From Actinomadura sp. WMMA1423 (lineage in GTDB: Bacteria > Actinomycetota > Actinomycetes > Streptosporangiales > Streptosporangiaceae), in assembly GCF_006547145.1 (NCBI RefSeq), contig NZ_CP041244.1:6634001-6698000 (forward strand): a stretch of DNA of 64,000 nucleotides, in the 5' to 3' direction. A program made the position numbers and the translations under genes. Below, piece after piece: positions 48,536 through 57,400 of this stretch. Every line of letters starts with the position of its first letter. Position 1 is the stretch's first letter. Under the pieces are notes generated by a model. That model saw only the letters and a list, made by a program, of their open reading frames with translations, did not search any database and was not told the origin of the DNA.

Positions 48536-49636
48536 TCAGTCACCGAACGACGGGTGCGGGCCCAGGGCCCAGTACTCGAAGAGGCCGTGGCCGGTGGCCG
48601 CCTCTGCGGGCTGCGCGCCGTCCAGGTACTCGTACCGGCCGACCGCGTCGACCATGCCCCACATGCGGGCCGCGTCGTCCGGCTTGCGGGTGTCGTAGGT
48701 GACGCCCTGCACCTTGAGGTCGGGCCCCTGGTACATGCCGTGCTTCCAGTCGGGCTCCAGCCCGTAGCCGGTGCCGACCATCAGGTGGACGGGCAGGATC
48801 GGCGTCGCCCTCACCTCGAACGGCTCCCCGCCCGGCGGCGCGAACCGGATCGTCGCCGTGACCACGTCGCGGGTGCCCTCGGCGTACTCCGGGCGGTACT
48901 CGGGGCGTCCCAGGTACTCGGGTTCGCGGTCGGGCCAGACCCGGGTGGACTCCTCCAGCAGCCGGCGCCCCTTCTCGTCCTCCTGCACGATGCAGAGGAT
49001 CGAGTGGTCCTCGAACTGCATCGGCGCGTAGAGCCAGTAGAACGTCCCGGCGTTCTTCGCCTGGATGCCGGGCGGCTCCGACTCGCCCACCGGGCGGATG
49101 CCCCAGGAGCGGTCCCGCGATCCCCACCAGTGGTCGGGCGTGACGTCGACGGTCTCGCCGTCGACCGTGACGGTGCCCGTCCAGCGGCCGGTCTGCGCGA
49201 GGCGGCGGGAGTCGAAGACGACGCGCTCCTGCCAGCGCAGGTAGTGCGGCGGCTCCAGGGTGGCGGGGATCGCGCCCTCCCACGCGAGGTCGAACGAGAG
49301 GCCGTGCCCGGTCTCGTCCAGGACGACCCGGAGCCGCTTCAGCCCCTCGACGACCTCGACGCGGAACGGCCCGACCGTGGTGTCCATCCGGTCGTTCCCG
49401 AGCTCGCGGGACGCCCGGACGACCTTGTGCAGCGGCCCGCGCCGGACGACCGCGAACGCGTCCATCACGCCGAGGTTCGGGTACTGCCCGATCCCGATGA
49501 TCATCATCATCTCGTCCGAGCACGGGTGGACGTTGAAGTAGTACCGGTCGTAGAAGTTGCGGTCGGAGGTCGTGACGTGCCGCATCACCTCCGGGGCCTG
49601 GTGGATCGGGTAGTCGTCGAGCGGCGAGAGCGTCAC
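48536..49636 (-). CDS. unknown protein paired with APH-fold kinase (possibly lipocalin-like)
   Basis: A 366-residue protein rich in beta-type patterns, Tyr, Trp and Pro: YYFNVHPCSDEMMMIIGIGQYPNLGVMDAFAVVRRG, ERVVFDSRRLAQTGRWTGTVTVDG, DHWWGSRDRSWGIRPVG, TFYWLYAPMQFEDHSILCIVQED. Proteins of this type accompany sterol or lipid gene clusters in actinobacteria and may have tandem lipocalin-like (AttH-type) folds. I cannot name the family with certainty. The GTG start at 49636 overlaps the stop of the upstream phosphotransferase gene by 4 bp, so the pair is coupled and likely shares the KstR-type operator at 50757. Confidence 0.78.
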   Translation of the reverse strand: MTLSPLDDYPIHQAPEVMRHVTTSDRNFYDRYYFNVHPCSDEMMMIIGIGQYPNLGVMDAFAVVRRGPLHKVVRASRELGNDRMDTTVGPFRVEVVEGLKRLRVVLDETGHGLSFDLAWEGAIPATLEPPHYLRWQERVVFDSRRLAQTGRWTGTVTVDGETVDVTPDHWWGSRDRSWGIRPVGESEPPGIQAKNAGTFYWLYAPMQFEDHSILCIVQEDEKGRRLLEESTRVWPDREPEYLGRPEYRPEYAEGTRDVVTATIRFAPPGGEPFEVRATPILPVHLMVGTGYGLEPDWKHGMYQGPDLKVQGVTYDTRKPDDAARMWGMVDAVGRYEYLDGAQPAEAATGHGLFEYWALGPHPSFGD

Positions 49637-50697
49637 CGGTCCCCTCCCAGGATGCGGGCGAGCAGCTGCGTGCAGTTGTTGTTGTAGGGGAAGTCGGCCG
49701 ACTCCTCGATCCAGCCGAAGTCGATCATCGCCTGCCCGATCCGCGCCATGATCACCGAGAACTTGAAGCCGGACAGGATCTCGTAGTACGCCATGTGCCG
49801 CATCGGCCGTCCCAGCAGCTCCTCGTACCGGGCGACGGTCTCGGCGTAGGCCGGGAAGCCCTCCAGCCGGTCCGCGCCGACTCCCTCGGAGTGGTGCCGG
49901 TCCAGGAACATGAACCAGGCGAGGTCCTCCTCGGGTGCGCCGAGCACGGCGCCCTCCCAGTCCAGCACCGCCGCCGGCGCGCCCTCCTGGAAGATCACGT
50001 TGCCGATGCGGGCGTCGCCCCAGAGCGCGACGGGGTCGTCCGGCTCCTCGGGGCGGTTCGCCTTCAGCCACTCCAGGGCCTCCAGCGCCGTCTCCTGCGG
50101 CCCCTGGTAGGCCCAGCCCAGGTAGTGCTCGTAGTAGTTGAGCCGCTGGTCGAGGCCGGGCGCGCCCCACTCCGGCTGGTCGAGGAAGCCGAGTTCCAGT
50201 TCCTGGACGTCCAGCCGGTGCAGCCGCGACATGACCTCCAGGGTCGACCACCACATCGAGGCGCGCTCGCCGGGCGGGACCTCGGTCACCCACCCGTCCA
50301 TGTGGTAGGGCGGCATGTCGGTGGGGACGCGGCCGTCGACGCGGCCCATCACGAAGAACGGGGCGCCGAGCACGTCCGGGGACGGCTCGTACCACCGGAT
50401 CGGCGGCACCGGGATCGAGGTGCGCTCGTCCAGGATCCGCATCAGCCGGTACTGCTCCGCGAACCGCGGTTCGGGGAAGATCTGGTACTTCTCCGGGGCG
50501 ACCCGCGCGACGAACGGCTCGCGCCTAGGCGCGCCGCCGCCGTCCCACTCGGCCTCGAAGAGCAGGGTCTCGTTGGAGAACCCGCTGGTCTGGGGCGTGT
50601 CCACGTGCGCGATGCGGACGCCGGGCAAGTGGCCGTCCAGCCATCGGGTGAGGGTCCGCCGGGTGAGCTCGGGGTCGCGCTGGTCGGGTACGGGCAT
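49633..50697 (-). CDS. APH-fold phosphotransferase (FadE36-like)
   Basis: A 354-residue aminoglycoside-phosphotransferase-fold protein. It shows TPQTSGFSNETLLFEAEW (nucleotide loop), PFVARVAPEKY (Lys region), LHRLDVQ, the catalytic loop LWGDARIGNVIF (Trp in place of His before GD, with Asp and Asn kept) and VLDWEGAVLG with the metal-binding Asp. Related proteins named FadE36 or ACAD10-like kinases act on hydroxyacyl-CoA or lipid substrates, not antibiotics. The ATG at 50697 has AAGGAGG 7 bp upstream. A perfect KstR-type box is 60 bp upstream, which places it in the sterol-type regulon. Confidence 0.87.
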   Translation of the reverse strand: MPVPDQRDPELTRRTLTRWLDGHLPGVRIAHVDTPQTSGFSNETLLFEAEWDGGGAPRREPFVARVAPEKYQIFPEPRFAEQYRLMRILDERTSIPVPPIRWYEPSPDVLGAPFFVMGRVDGRVPTDMPPYHMDGWVTEVPPGERASMWWSTLEVMSRLHRLDVQELELGFLDQPEWGAPGLDQRLNYYEHYLGWAYQGPQETALEALEWLKANRPEEPDDPVALWGDARIGNVIFQEGAPAAVLDWEGAVLGAPEEDLAWFMFLDRHHSEGVGADRLEGFPAYAETVARYEELLGRPMRHMAYYEILSGFKFSVIMARIGQAMIDFGWIEESADFPYNNNCTQLLARILGGDR

Positions 50698-50756
50698 CGC
50701 ACCGCCTCCTTGCCGTGCCTGCCGGCCGGGGTCTCGCGTTCCGGAACCGCGCAAAC

Positions 50757-50770
50757 TGAAACGTGTTCTA
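50757..50770. promoter_or_regulatory. KstR-type operator
   Basis: TGAAACGTGTTCTA matches all 8 fixed positions of TnnAACnnGTTnnA and lies 60 bp upstream of the APH-fold gene in a divergent promoter region. Confidence 0.65.
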
Positions 50771-50775
50771 TCAAC

Positions 50776-50885
50776 GTGCCGCGGGCCGGTCAATGGGCGG
50801 ACCGGTCGACGGGCGGCCGGTGGCTCGGCGGGCCGGCCGGTCGGCGGGGCCGTCAACGGACGGGGTGGCCCGTGGGCGGGCGAGG
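50776..50885. repeat. CGGTCGGCGGG-type simple repeat tract
   Basis: Degenerate units such as GGGCCGGTC, GGACCGGTCGACGGGCGG and CCGGTCGGCGGGG follow each other between the operator and the MBL-fold gene. The tract has almost no A or T and can form many alternative hairpins. Confidence 0.55.
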
Positions 50886-50906
50886 GGCCCGTGAAAAAAT
50901 CGGCGG

Positions 50907-51557
50907 ATGCGTCTCACCAAGCTCGGGCACGCGTGCGTGCAGCTCACCGAGGACGACCGCACGATCGTCATCGACCCCGGTTCGTTCAGCGAGGCGGGGG
51001 AAGCGCTGGCCGCCGCCGACGCCGTACTCATCACCCACGAGCACTTCGACCACTTCGACGCCGACGCGCTGCGCGCCGCCATGGCCGAGCGTCCCGGACT
51101 GGAGGTGTGGACGTCCCGCGTCGTGGCGGAGAACCTCGCCGACCTCGGCGGACGCGTCCACCAGGTCGGCCACGGCGACGCCGTCACGATCGCCGGCTTC
51201 GACGTCCACGTCTACGGCGAGGACCACGAGCTCATGCACCCCGACCTGCCGCCGGTCCCGAACGTCGGGTTCCTCGTGGACGGTGAGGTCTTCCATCCCG
51301 GGGACGCGCTGACCGTCCCGTCCGAACCCGTCCCGACGCTGTGCCTGCCGGGCAACGCGCCCTGGATGCGCGCGCTCGACCTGTACGAGTACACGCGGGC
51401 GGTCCGCCCGGGGCGTGCCTTCGCCATCCACGACGGTCTGCTCAACGACATCGGGCTGACGGTGATGGAACGCGTGCTCACCAGCGCCGGAGACGAGCTC
51501 GGCAAGGAGTTCCGCCGCCTCGCCCCCGGCACCTCCGTGGATCTGGCCGCCGCGTGA
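50907..51557 (+). CDS. MBL-fold metallohydrolase (UlaG-like)
   Basis: A 216-residue metallo-beta-lactamase-fold protein. It shows MRLTKLGHACVQL at the N-terminus, the metal motif THEHFDHFD (HxHxDH type), DGEVFHPGDAL with the bridging Asp, and FAIHDGLLN near the end with a further His. This short form resembles UlaG/YycJ-like hydrolases that cut phosphodiester or lactone bonds; the substrate is unknown. The ATG at 50907 follows TCGGCGG closely. It overlaps the HAD gene by 4 bp (GTGA). Confidence 0.88.
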   Translation: MRLTKLGHACVQLTEDDRTIVIDPGSFSEAGEALAAADAVLITHEHFDHFDADALRAAMAERPGLEVWTSRVVAENLADLGGRVHQVGHGDAVTIAGFDVHVYGEDHELMHPDLPPVPNVGFLVDGEVFHPGDALTVPSEPVPTLCLPGNAPWMRALDLYEYTRAVRPGRAFAIHDGLLNDIGLTVMERVLTSAGDELGKEFRRLAPGTSVDLAAA

Positions 51558-52333
51558 ACGCCTCCCCCCGCATCCCCCCGGTCACGCCCACCGATGGCTT
51601 CGAGCGCGGAGCGGACGTTCTGCCGCAGGCGGAGGGGCCGCAGGACGACGGTGAGCGCATCCCCGTGCCCCGCTCCATCCAGGCGGTGTTCTTCGACATC
51701 GGCGAGACCCTCATCAACGAGGGCGAGATCTACGGGCGCTGGGCCGACTGGCTGGGCGTGCCCAGGCACACCTTCCTCACCAAGCTCGGCGCGCTGCTCG
51801 CGACCGGCGGCGACCACATGGACCTGTTCGAGTACTTCCGGCCGGGCTTCGACCTGGCGGAGGAGCAGCGGCGCCGCGAGGAGGCGGGAGTCCCGGGCGG
51901 GTTCGGGCCGGACGACCTGTACCCGGACGCGCGGGCGTGCCTGTCGGGCCTGCGCGACCAGGGCCTCTTCGTCGGGATCGCGGGCAACCAGCCGGTCCAG
52001 GCCGCCGAGCAGATGGCGGAACTGGGCCTGGACGCGGACGTCGTCGGCATCTCGGACGTGTGGGGCGTCAGCAAGCCGTCCCAGGAGTTCTTCGAGCGCT
52101 GCGCCCAGCTCGCGGACGCGCTGCCCGACCGCGTCCTGTACGTAGGGGACCGCATCGACAACGACGTCCGGCCCGCGGTGGAGTTCGGCATGCGTGCGGC
52201 GTTCCTGCGGCGCGGCCCCTGGGGCAACATCCAGCAGGACGACGACGCGCTCGCGGAGTGCCTGTTCGTGCTGGACGACCTGACCGCCCTGCCGGCCCTC
52301 GTCGCCGAGCACAACGCAGGACGCCGCCCCTAG
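51554..52333 (+). CDS. HAD-superfamily hydrolase-like protein
   Basis: A 259-residue HAD-fold protein with a 45-residue N-terminal extension. Motif I reads FFDIGETLI, with the nucleophile Asp kept but Gly where the second Asp (general acid) of DxD usually stands. GIAGNQP may be motif II, SKPSQEFF supplies the Lys of motif III, and YVGDRIDNDVRPAVEFGM gives motif IV. The altered motif I is common in one actinobacterial group and makes simple phosphatase activity uncertain. The GTG start overlaps the MBL-fold stop. The stop codon TAG lies inside the CTAG copy that borders the IS1182-like element. Confidence 0.87.
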   Translation: MNASPRIPPVTPTDGFERGADVLPQAEGPQDDGERIPVPRSIQAVFFDIGETLINEGEIYGRWADWLGVPRHTFLTKLGALLATGGDHMDLFEYFRPGFDLAEEQRRREEAGVPGGFGPDDLYPDARACLSGLRDQGLFVGIAGNQPVQAAEQMAELGLDADVVGISDVWGVSKPSQEFFERCAQLADALPDRVLYVGDRIDNDVRPAVEFGMRAAFLRRGPWGNIQQDDDALAECLFVLDDLTALPALVAEHNAGRRP

Positions 52334-52352
52334 AAGACTGCTGAAGATCTTG
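52334..52352. repeat. left terminal inverted repeat of IS1182-like element
   Basis: AAGACTGCTGAAGATCTTG is the exact reverse complement of the right end at 54027-54045. Confidence 0.95.
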
Positions 52353-52404
52353 GGGTTTTGGTCCCGCCGCGGATGCGGCGGGGCCAGTGTGTTGTGGTGT
52401 GGTG

Positions 52405-53985
52405 ATGGGTGAGTGGGCCGGGGAGACGGTCGGTCCGGATGTGTGGGAGACGTGCCGGGAGCTGATCCCAGCGGGGAGCGTGTTCGCGTTCCTGGCCGAG
52501 CACCGTGGCGCGTTGTTCCCGGCGGTGATGTTCGCGGACATGTATCCGTCGGCGAACGGGCGGCCGTCGATGCCGCCGCAGATCCTGGCCGCGGCGATCA
52601 CTTTGCAGGCCCTGCACGGGCTGTCGGATTCTGAGACGGTGCAGGAGTTGCGGTGTGACCTGCGCTGGAAGGCCGCGTGCGGGCTGGGCCTGCACGACAC
52701 CGCGTTCGATGCGTCGCTGCTGGCCTACTTCCGCCGTCGGCTGGCACGCTCGGCCCGGCCCGACCGGATCTTCGAGGCCGTGCGGGAGGTGGTGCGGGCG
52801 ACCGGGGTGCTCACCGGCAGGCATCGCCGTGCGCTGGACTCCACGGTGCTGGACGATGCGGTCGCCACCCAGGACACCGTCACCCAGTTGATCGCCGCCG
52901 TCCGCTCAGTGATCCGCCATGTCCCCGGGGCGGCCGAGGTGGCCGCGGCGGCGTGCACCGCCCACGACTACACCGACCCGGGCAAACCGCGCATCGCCTG
53001 GAACGACGAGCAGGCCCGCGCCGAGCTGGTGGACGCCCTGGTCACCGACGCGCTCAGGTTGCTGGGGCACCTGCCCGAGCAGGAACTGGGCGAGCGGGCC
53101 GCGAACGCGGTGGGCCTGCTGGCCCTGGTCGCCGGGCAGGACGTCGAACCGGCCGAAGGGTCCGACGGCCGCGACGGGCGCTGGCGCATCACCGACGGCA
53201 CCGCCCCGGACCGGGTGATCTCGACCGTCGACCCCCAAGCCCGGCACGTCCACAAGACCCGCAGCCACCGCCAGGACGGCTTCAAAGCCCACCTGGCCGT
53301 CGAGCCCGAAACCGGCCTGTTCACCGCGGTGGCCCTGCGGCCCGGCGCCGGGGCCGCCCACCACGAGGCCGTCGTCGGCCTGGACCTGCTCGCCGGCGAG
53401 GACACCCCGGTGCAGGTGTTCGGCGACACCGCCTACTCCACCGGCCAGGCCCGCCACGCCCTCACCGCCGCCGGGCACCGGCTGTTCATCAAGCCCGCCC
53501 CGCTGCGGCCCGCCGTCCCCGGCGGCTTCACCCTCGACGACTTCGCCATCGACACCACCAACGGCACCGTGACCTGCCCCGCCGGGCACACCGCCCCCTT
53601 ATCGGACCCCGGCGGACGCCACCACCAGCGCAAAGCCGTGTTCGGGAACCGGTGCACCGGATGCCCCCTGCGCGAGCGGTGCACCAACGCCAAGGCAGGC
53701 CGGATCCTGACCATCCGCCCCCACCACGACCTCCAAGCCGCCGCCCGCCGCCAATCGGCCCACGACCCGGCCTGGCAAGCCGACTACCGCCGCTGGAGAC
53801 CACCGGTCGAACGCGCCGTCGCCTGGCTCGTCCACCACGGCAACCGCCGCCTCCGCCACCGCGGCACCATCAAAGCCGACGCCTGGCTCCACACCCGAGC
53901 CGCCGTCCTCAACCTCCGCCGACTCATCAACCTCGGACTCACCCGAACCAACGGCACCTGGCACCTGTCCACGGCCGAAGCATGA
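52405..53985 (+). CDS. IS1182-family DDE transposase
   Basis: A 526-residue transposase. The N-terminal region (PSANGRPSMPPQILAAAITLQALHGLSDSETVQELRCDLRWKAACGLGL) is the DUF772-type start. The DDE Asp residues are seen in ALDSTVLDDAV and VFGDTAYSTG, and the Glu in RRWRPPVERAVAWLVHHGNRRLRHRG. A Cys-rich segment, GNRCTGCPLRERC, precedes it, as in IS1182. The ATG at 52405 is chosen; a GTG at 52387 is also in frame, and no clear Shine-Dalgarno is seen for either. Confidence 0.93.
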   Translation: MGEWAGETVGPDVWETCRELIPAGSVFAFLAEHRGALFPAVMFADMYPSANGRPSMPPQILAAAITLQALHGLSDSETVQELRCDLRWKAACGLGLHDTAFDASLLAYFRRRLARSARPDRIFEAVREVVRATGVLTGRHRRALDSTVLDDAVATQDTVTQLIAAVRSVIRHVPGAAEVAAAACTAHDYTDPGKPRIAWNDEQARAELVDALVTDALRLLGHLPEQELGERAANAVGLLALVAGQDVEPAEGSDGRDGRWRITDGTAPDRVISTVDPQARHVHKTRSHRQDGFKAHLAVEPETGLFTAVALRPGAGAAHHEAVVGLDLLAGEDTPVQVFGDTAYSTGQARHALTAAGHRLFIKPAPLRPAVPGGFTLDDFAIDTTNGTVTCPAGHTAPLSDPGGRHHQRKAVFGNRCTGCPLRERCTNAKAGRILTIRPHHDLQAAARRQSAHDPAWQADYRRWRPPVERAVAWLVHHGNRRLRHRGTIKADAWLHTRAAVLNLRRLINLGLTRTNGTWHLSTAEA

Positions 53986-53992
53986 CCACACA

Positions 53993-54023
53993 GGGGCTGT
54001 CCGGCCCACGGCCGGACAGCCCC
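53993..54023 (+). terminator. transposase terminator hairpin
   Basis: GGGGCTGTCCGGCC at 53993-54006 pairs perfectly with 54010-54023 across a 3-nt loop, 7 bp after the transposase stop and just inside the right end. Confidence 0.85.
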
Positions 54024-54026
54024 TCA

Positions 54027-54045
54027 CAAGATCTTCAGCAGTCTT
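54027..54045. repeat. right terminal inverted repeat of IS1182-like element
   Basis: CAAGATCTTCAGCAGTCTT mirrors the left end exactly and is followed by CTAG. Confidence 0.95.
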
Positions 54046-54195
54046 CTAGGGGTCATCCCGTACTCCTGAGGTAGCAGCGGGGAACAGGCCGAACGAGCGA
54101 TGTGAGGCCGGTCGTCCGGTTCGTAGCGTGGAGAACGTGGCCGCGAAAGACCGCGGCCGTGTTCACCGCTCGACGAATCGGGGAGAGAAGAACCC

Positions 54196-54399
54196 ATGAA
54201 CGGCCTCTATCGTCCGCGCAACGACCGCCTCATCGCGGGTGTCTGCGCCGGTCTCGCGCGCCGGTTCGGCATGACCCCCTGGACGGTCCGGATCCTGTTC
54301 CTGCTCTCGTGCCTGCTGCCCGGGCCGCAGTTCGTCGTCTACCTGGTGCTCTGGGTCATGATGCCGAACGAGGACCGCCACATGGCGGGCGCCCGCTAG
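54196..54399 (+). CDS. PspC-domain small membrane protein
   Basis: A 67-residue protein consisting only of a PspC domain: LYRPRNDRLIAGVCAGLARRFGMTPWTVRILFLLSCLLPGPQFVVYLVLWVMMPNE. The GVCAGLA turn and the WxxMP end are family marks. PspC proteins are single-pass membrane proteins linked to the phage-shock or envelope-stress response. The ATG at 54196 has GGGGAGAGAAG 6 bp or so upstream. It stands alone. Confidence 0.92.
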   Translation: MNGLYRPRNDRLIAGVCAGLARRFGMTPWTVRILFLLSCLLPGPQFVVYLVLWVMMPNEDRHMAGAR

Positions 54400-54487
54400 T
54401 CTCAAGATCAACGATTCTGCTCGACCGGGGCCCGCCCGGAGGTGTTAGATCGGGGCACCACCATTCCCGTGGGAAGGGGAGGAGCCG

Positions 54488-57400
54488 GTGCCTGACGAGG
54501 CTCCGGGTCCCGGCCGGGCGGGCCGGGCCGCGGACGAAGCCGCCGCGCGGGAGGCAGACCACGCGGCGCGACTGCTCGGGTACCTGCGCGACCTCGCGCG
54601 GGCCCGGCGGCGGCCGTCCCGCGACCTCGCCGACCACGACCACGTCCACTGGCTGGCCGAACTGCCCGGCGACGTCTACGTGGAGGCCGACGCGGGGCCG
54701 GGCGAGGTGCTGTTCAGCATCCCGGTCATCCCGCTGACGCCGCCGGTCGTGCTGGAGGAGTTCGACGGCTGGCTCGGGCTGCGCAACTGGTACCGGGTCC
54801 TGCGCGAGCTGTCCGGCGAGGAGGCGGTCCTCGCGACGGGGCTGCTGTCGTGGCGGCCCGCCGTCCACGACCACCTGCTGAGCACGCCCGTCCGGATCGT
54901 CCTGGACGAGCGGACCGAGCGCGTCGACGTCGTCCTCGCCGGGCACACGACGCTGCGCGACCGGGAACTGCTGTCGGGGCACCCCGGCTTCCGTCCCGCC
55001 GACTGGATCGCCGACGCCGTGCAGGCCGGGCAGGGCTTCGGGCTGAACGCCTCCGTCGGGGACGTCCTGGGCAAGTGGTGCCAGGTCGCGCTGACGACCC
55101 CCGCCGACTACCGCGAGGACTGGGCGCCCGACGCCGACGGCGCCTCGCCCGTCCCGCGCCTGCGGCTCGCGCCCGCGCTCGTCGTCCGGCCGGCGGGCCG
55201 CGAGGCCGTCGCCGACCACCACGCCCGGCTGCTGAGCCTGCTGCCGCGCGGCGTCCCGGAGGGGGTCGCGCGGTTCGTCTCGACGTCGCTGAAACCGCAG
55301 GTCATGCACATTCCGGAGCGTGCGCCGGACACCGTCCCCGACCTGCTGGCCGGGCTGCTCGCGCGGGGCCGCCGGGTGCTCGTCGCCACGTCAGGTCCGG
55401 CCGCGTCCGCCGCCCTGCGCAGCGCGCTCCCGCCCGGACTCGCTGCCCTCACCGCCACCGACCCGGCCATGGCGGCCCGCGTGACGGACGCGATCCGCGC
55501 CCGCGGCGCGTCGCAGGCGCCCGGCGTGGAGGCGCTCGCCGAGCGGGAGGACGCCGCCGCCCTGCGGGTCGCCGAGCTCACCGAGCGCCTGCGCGGCGGC
55601 GAACCGGCGGAACCGCCGCCGGACCTGCGCGGCGAGGAGCCCGAGCTGTCGTGGATGCCGGTCCGCCCCGACCTGCCGTCCGGCCCGCCCATCTCCCGGT
55701 CCGAGGCCGCCGAGCTGGTCGTCCTCCTCGCGGAGGAGAGCGCCGAACGCAAGGCCCGCACCGCGCAGCGCGACGTCGACCCCGGCGCGCTGCCGAGCGC
55801 CGCCTACGTCCGCACCCTGATCGAGGCGGAGGCCGCCGCCGCCGAGCGCGCCGAACGGACGAAGACGGAGCTCTCCCAGCAGCTGCGCGAGAGCGACGTC
55901 ACCCTCCTCGCCCGCCTCGACGGGGACGCCTCCGTCGTCGCCGCCGCGCTCCGCGACCTCGGCCTCGAAGGGCACCCGGGCGGGTGGAGCGCCTCCGACC
56001 TCGCCGTCCGCGCGCTCGGTGACGCCCTCGCCGAACGGCGCCCCCTCATCTGGGCCCGCGTCGTCGAGATGACCTCCCGCGCCCAGTGGGCCGAGCAGGC
56101 CCTCACCGAGCTGAGCGGCCACCGCGTCGAGCTGCCCGCCGACGCGGACCTGCGCGGCCTCGCCGCGGCGGCCCAGGACCTGCGCGCGTACCTGGCTGAG
56201 GGCGGCGCCCTCAAGCGCGGACCGCTGCGGTCGGGGGCCCAGCGCCAGGCCGAGCCCCTCCTCGCCACGGTCAAGGTCGACGGCGCGGCGCCGACCACGC
56301 CCGAGCTGCTCGACATCGTCCACACCGACCTCATGGTGCGGATCACCTGCCGGGAGCTCCAGTACGTGTGGGAGGCGGCCGGCATCTCCTTCCCCGCCGA
56401 CCTTCCGCCGGGCGAGCGCGTCGCCCGGTTCGTCCGCGCGCACGGGCGGCTCGCCCGCGTCCGCGACGCGATGACCGCACTGGACTCGACGCGCCGGCTC
56501 CTCGAACGCTCCGGCTTCCGCGTCCCGCTCGTCCACCCGGTCCAGTGGCACGACTACGCCGCCGCGCTCCGCAACGCCCTCGAAGGGCTCGGCGTCGGCC
56601 GCGCCACCGCCGACCTCGACGCGCTGCGCGACTCGATCGGCCCCGTCGGCGACGAGGACCCGCCCGAGCTGCGCGCCGCGCTCGCCGCCGTCGACGCCCG
56701 CGACGCCGCCGCCTACGGCCGCGCCCTCGGCGCCCTCGCCGAGGCCCGGCACGAGCGCTCCCGGCAGATCCGCTGCGAGGAGCTGGTCGCCCGCGTCCGC
56801 GCCGTCCACCCCGACCTCGCCAACCTCATGATCGCCACCGACGGCGACGAGGTCTGGCAGGAGCGCACCCGCCGCTGGGACGACGCCTGGACGTGGGCCC
56901 GCCGCCGCGCCGCGTCCACCGGGCCCGCCGCCGAGGAACGCCTCCGCGAGGCCCTCGCCGAGGCCGAAGAGGCCCTCCGCGAGGCGCGCGCCGAACTCAC
57001 CGCCGCCCGTGCCGCCGCGTCCGCCCTCGCCCGCCCGGGCCCCGACATCGTGCCCGCCTGGATCCTGCCCCTGTGGCGCATCCCGGACGTCCTCCCGCCC
57101 GTCCCCGACGGTTTCGACGTCGTCATCGTGGACGGCGAGCACGAGGCCGGCGCCGAGGCCCTCTACGTCCTGTGGCACGCGCCCCGCACGATCGTCGTGG
57201 GCCCGTCCGGCCCCGAACTGCCGTCCCCGGAGGGCCCGCCGCCGAGCCCCCGCCTCCCGTCCCACCTCCACGAAGCGATCACCCCCACGACGCCGCTCTT
57301 CGCCGCCCTCACCGCGCCCCGCACCCCGCCGCCCCCGCCCGCCGCCCCGCCGCCGTCCGGGCGATCGCTGTTCGAGCGGCCGGACGTGACGCAGCGAGAC

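Larger units (their letters stand above)
52334..54045 (+). mobile_element. IS1182-like insertion sequence in a palindromic target
   Basis: The element is bounded by perfect 19-bp terminal inverted repeats and flanked by CTAG on both sides (52330-52333 and 54046-54049). The outer flanks CCC and GGG show that the empty site was CCCCTAGGGG, a 10-bp palindrome, with a 4-bp target duplication. It holds one intact transposase gene and a strong terminator at its right end. It is 1712 bp long and looks recently inserted. Confidence 0.93.

Noticed and set aside
49633..50697. Aminoglycoside resistance by the APH-fold protein.
   Set aside because: The sequence is of the FadE36/ACAD10-like type, has a KstR-type operator and lies among lipid genes, so drug phosphorylation is unlikely.
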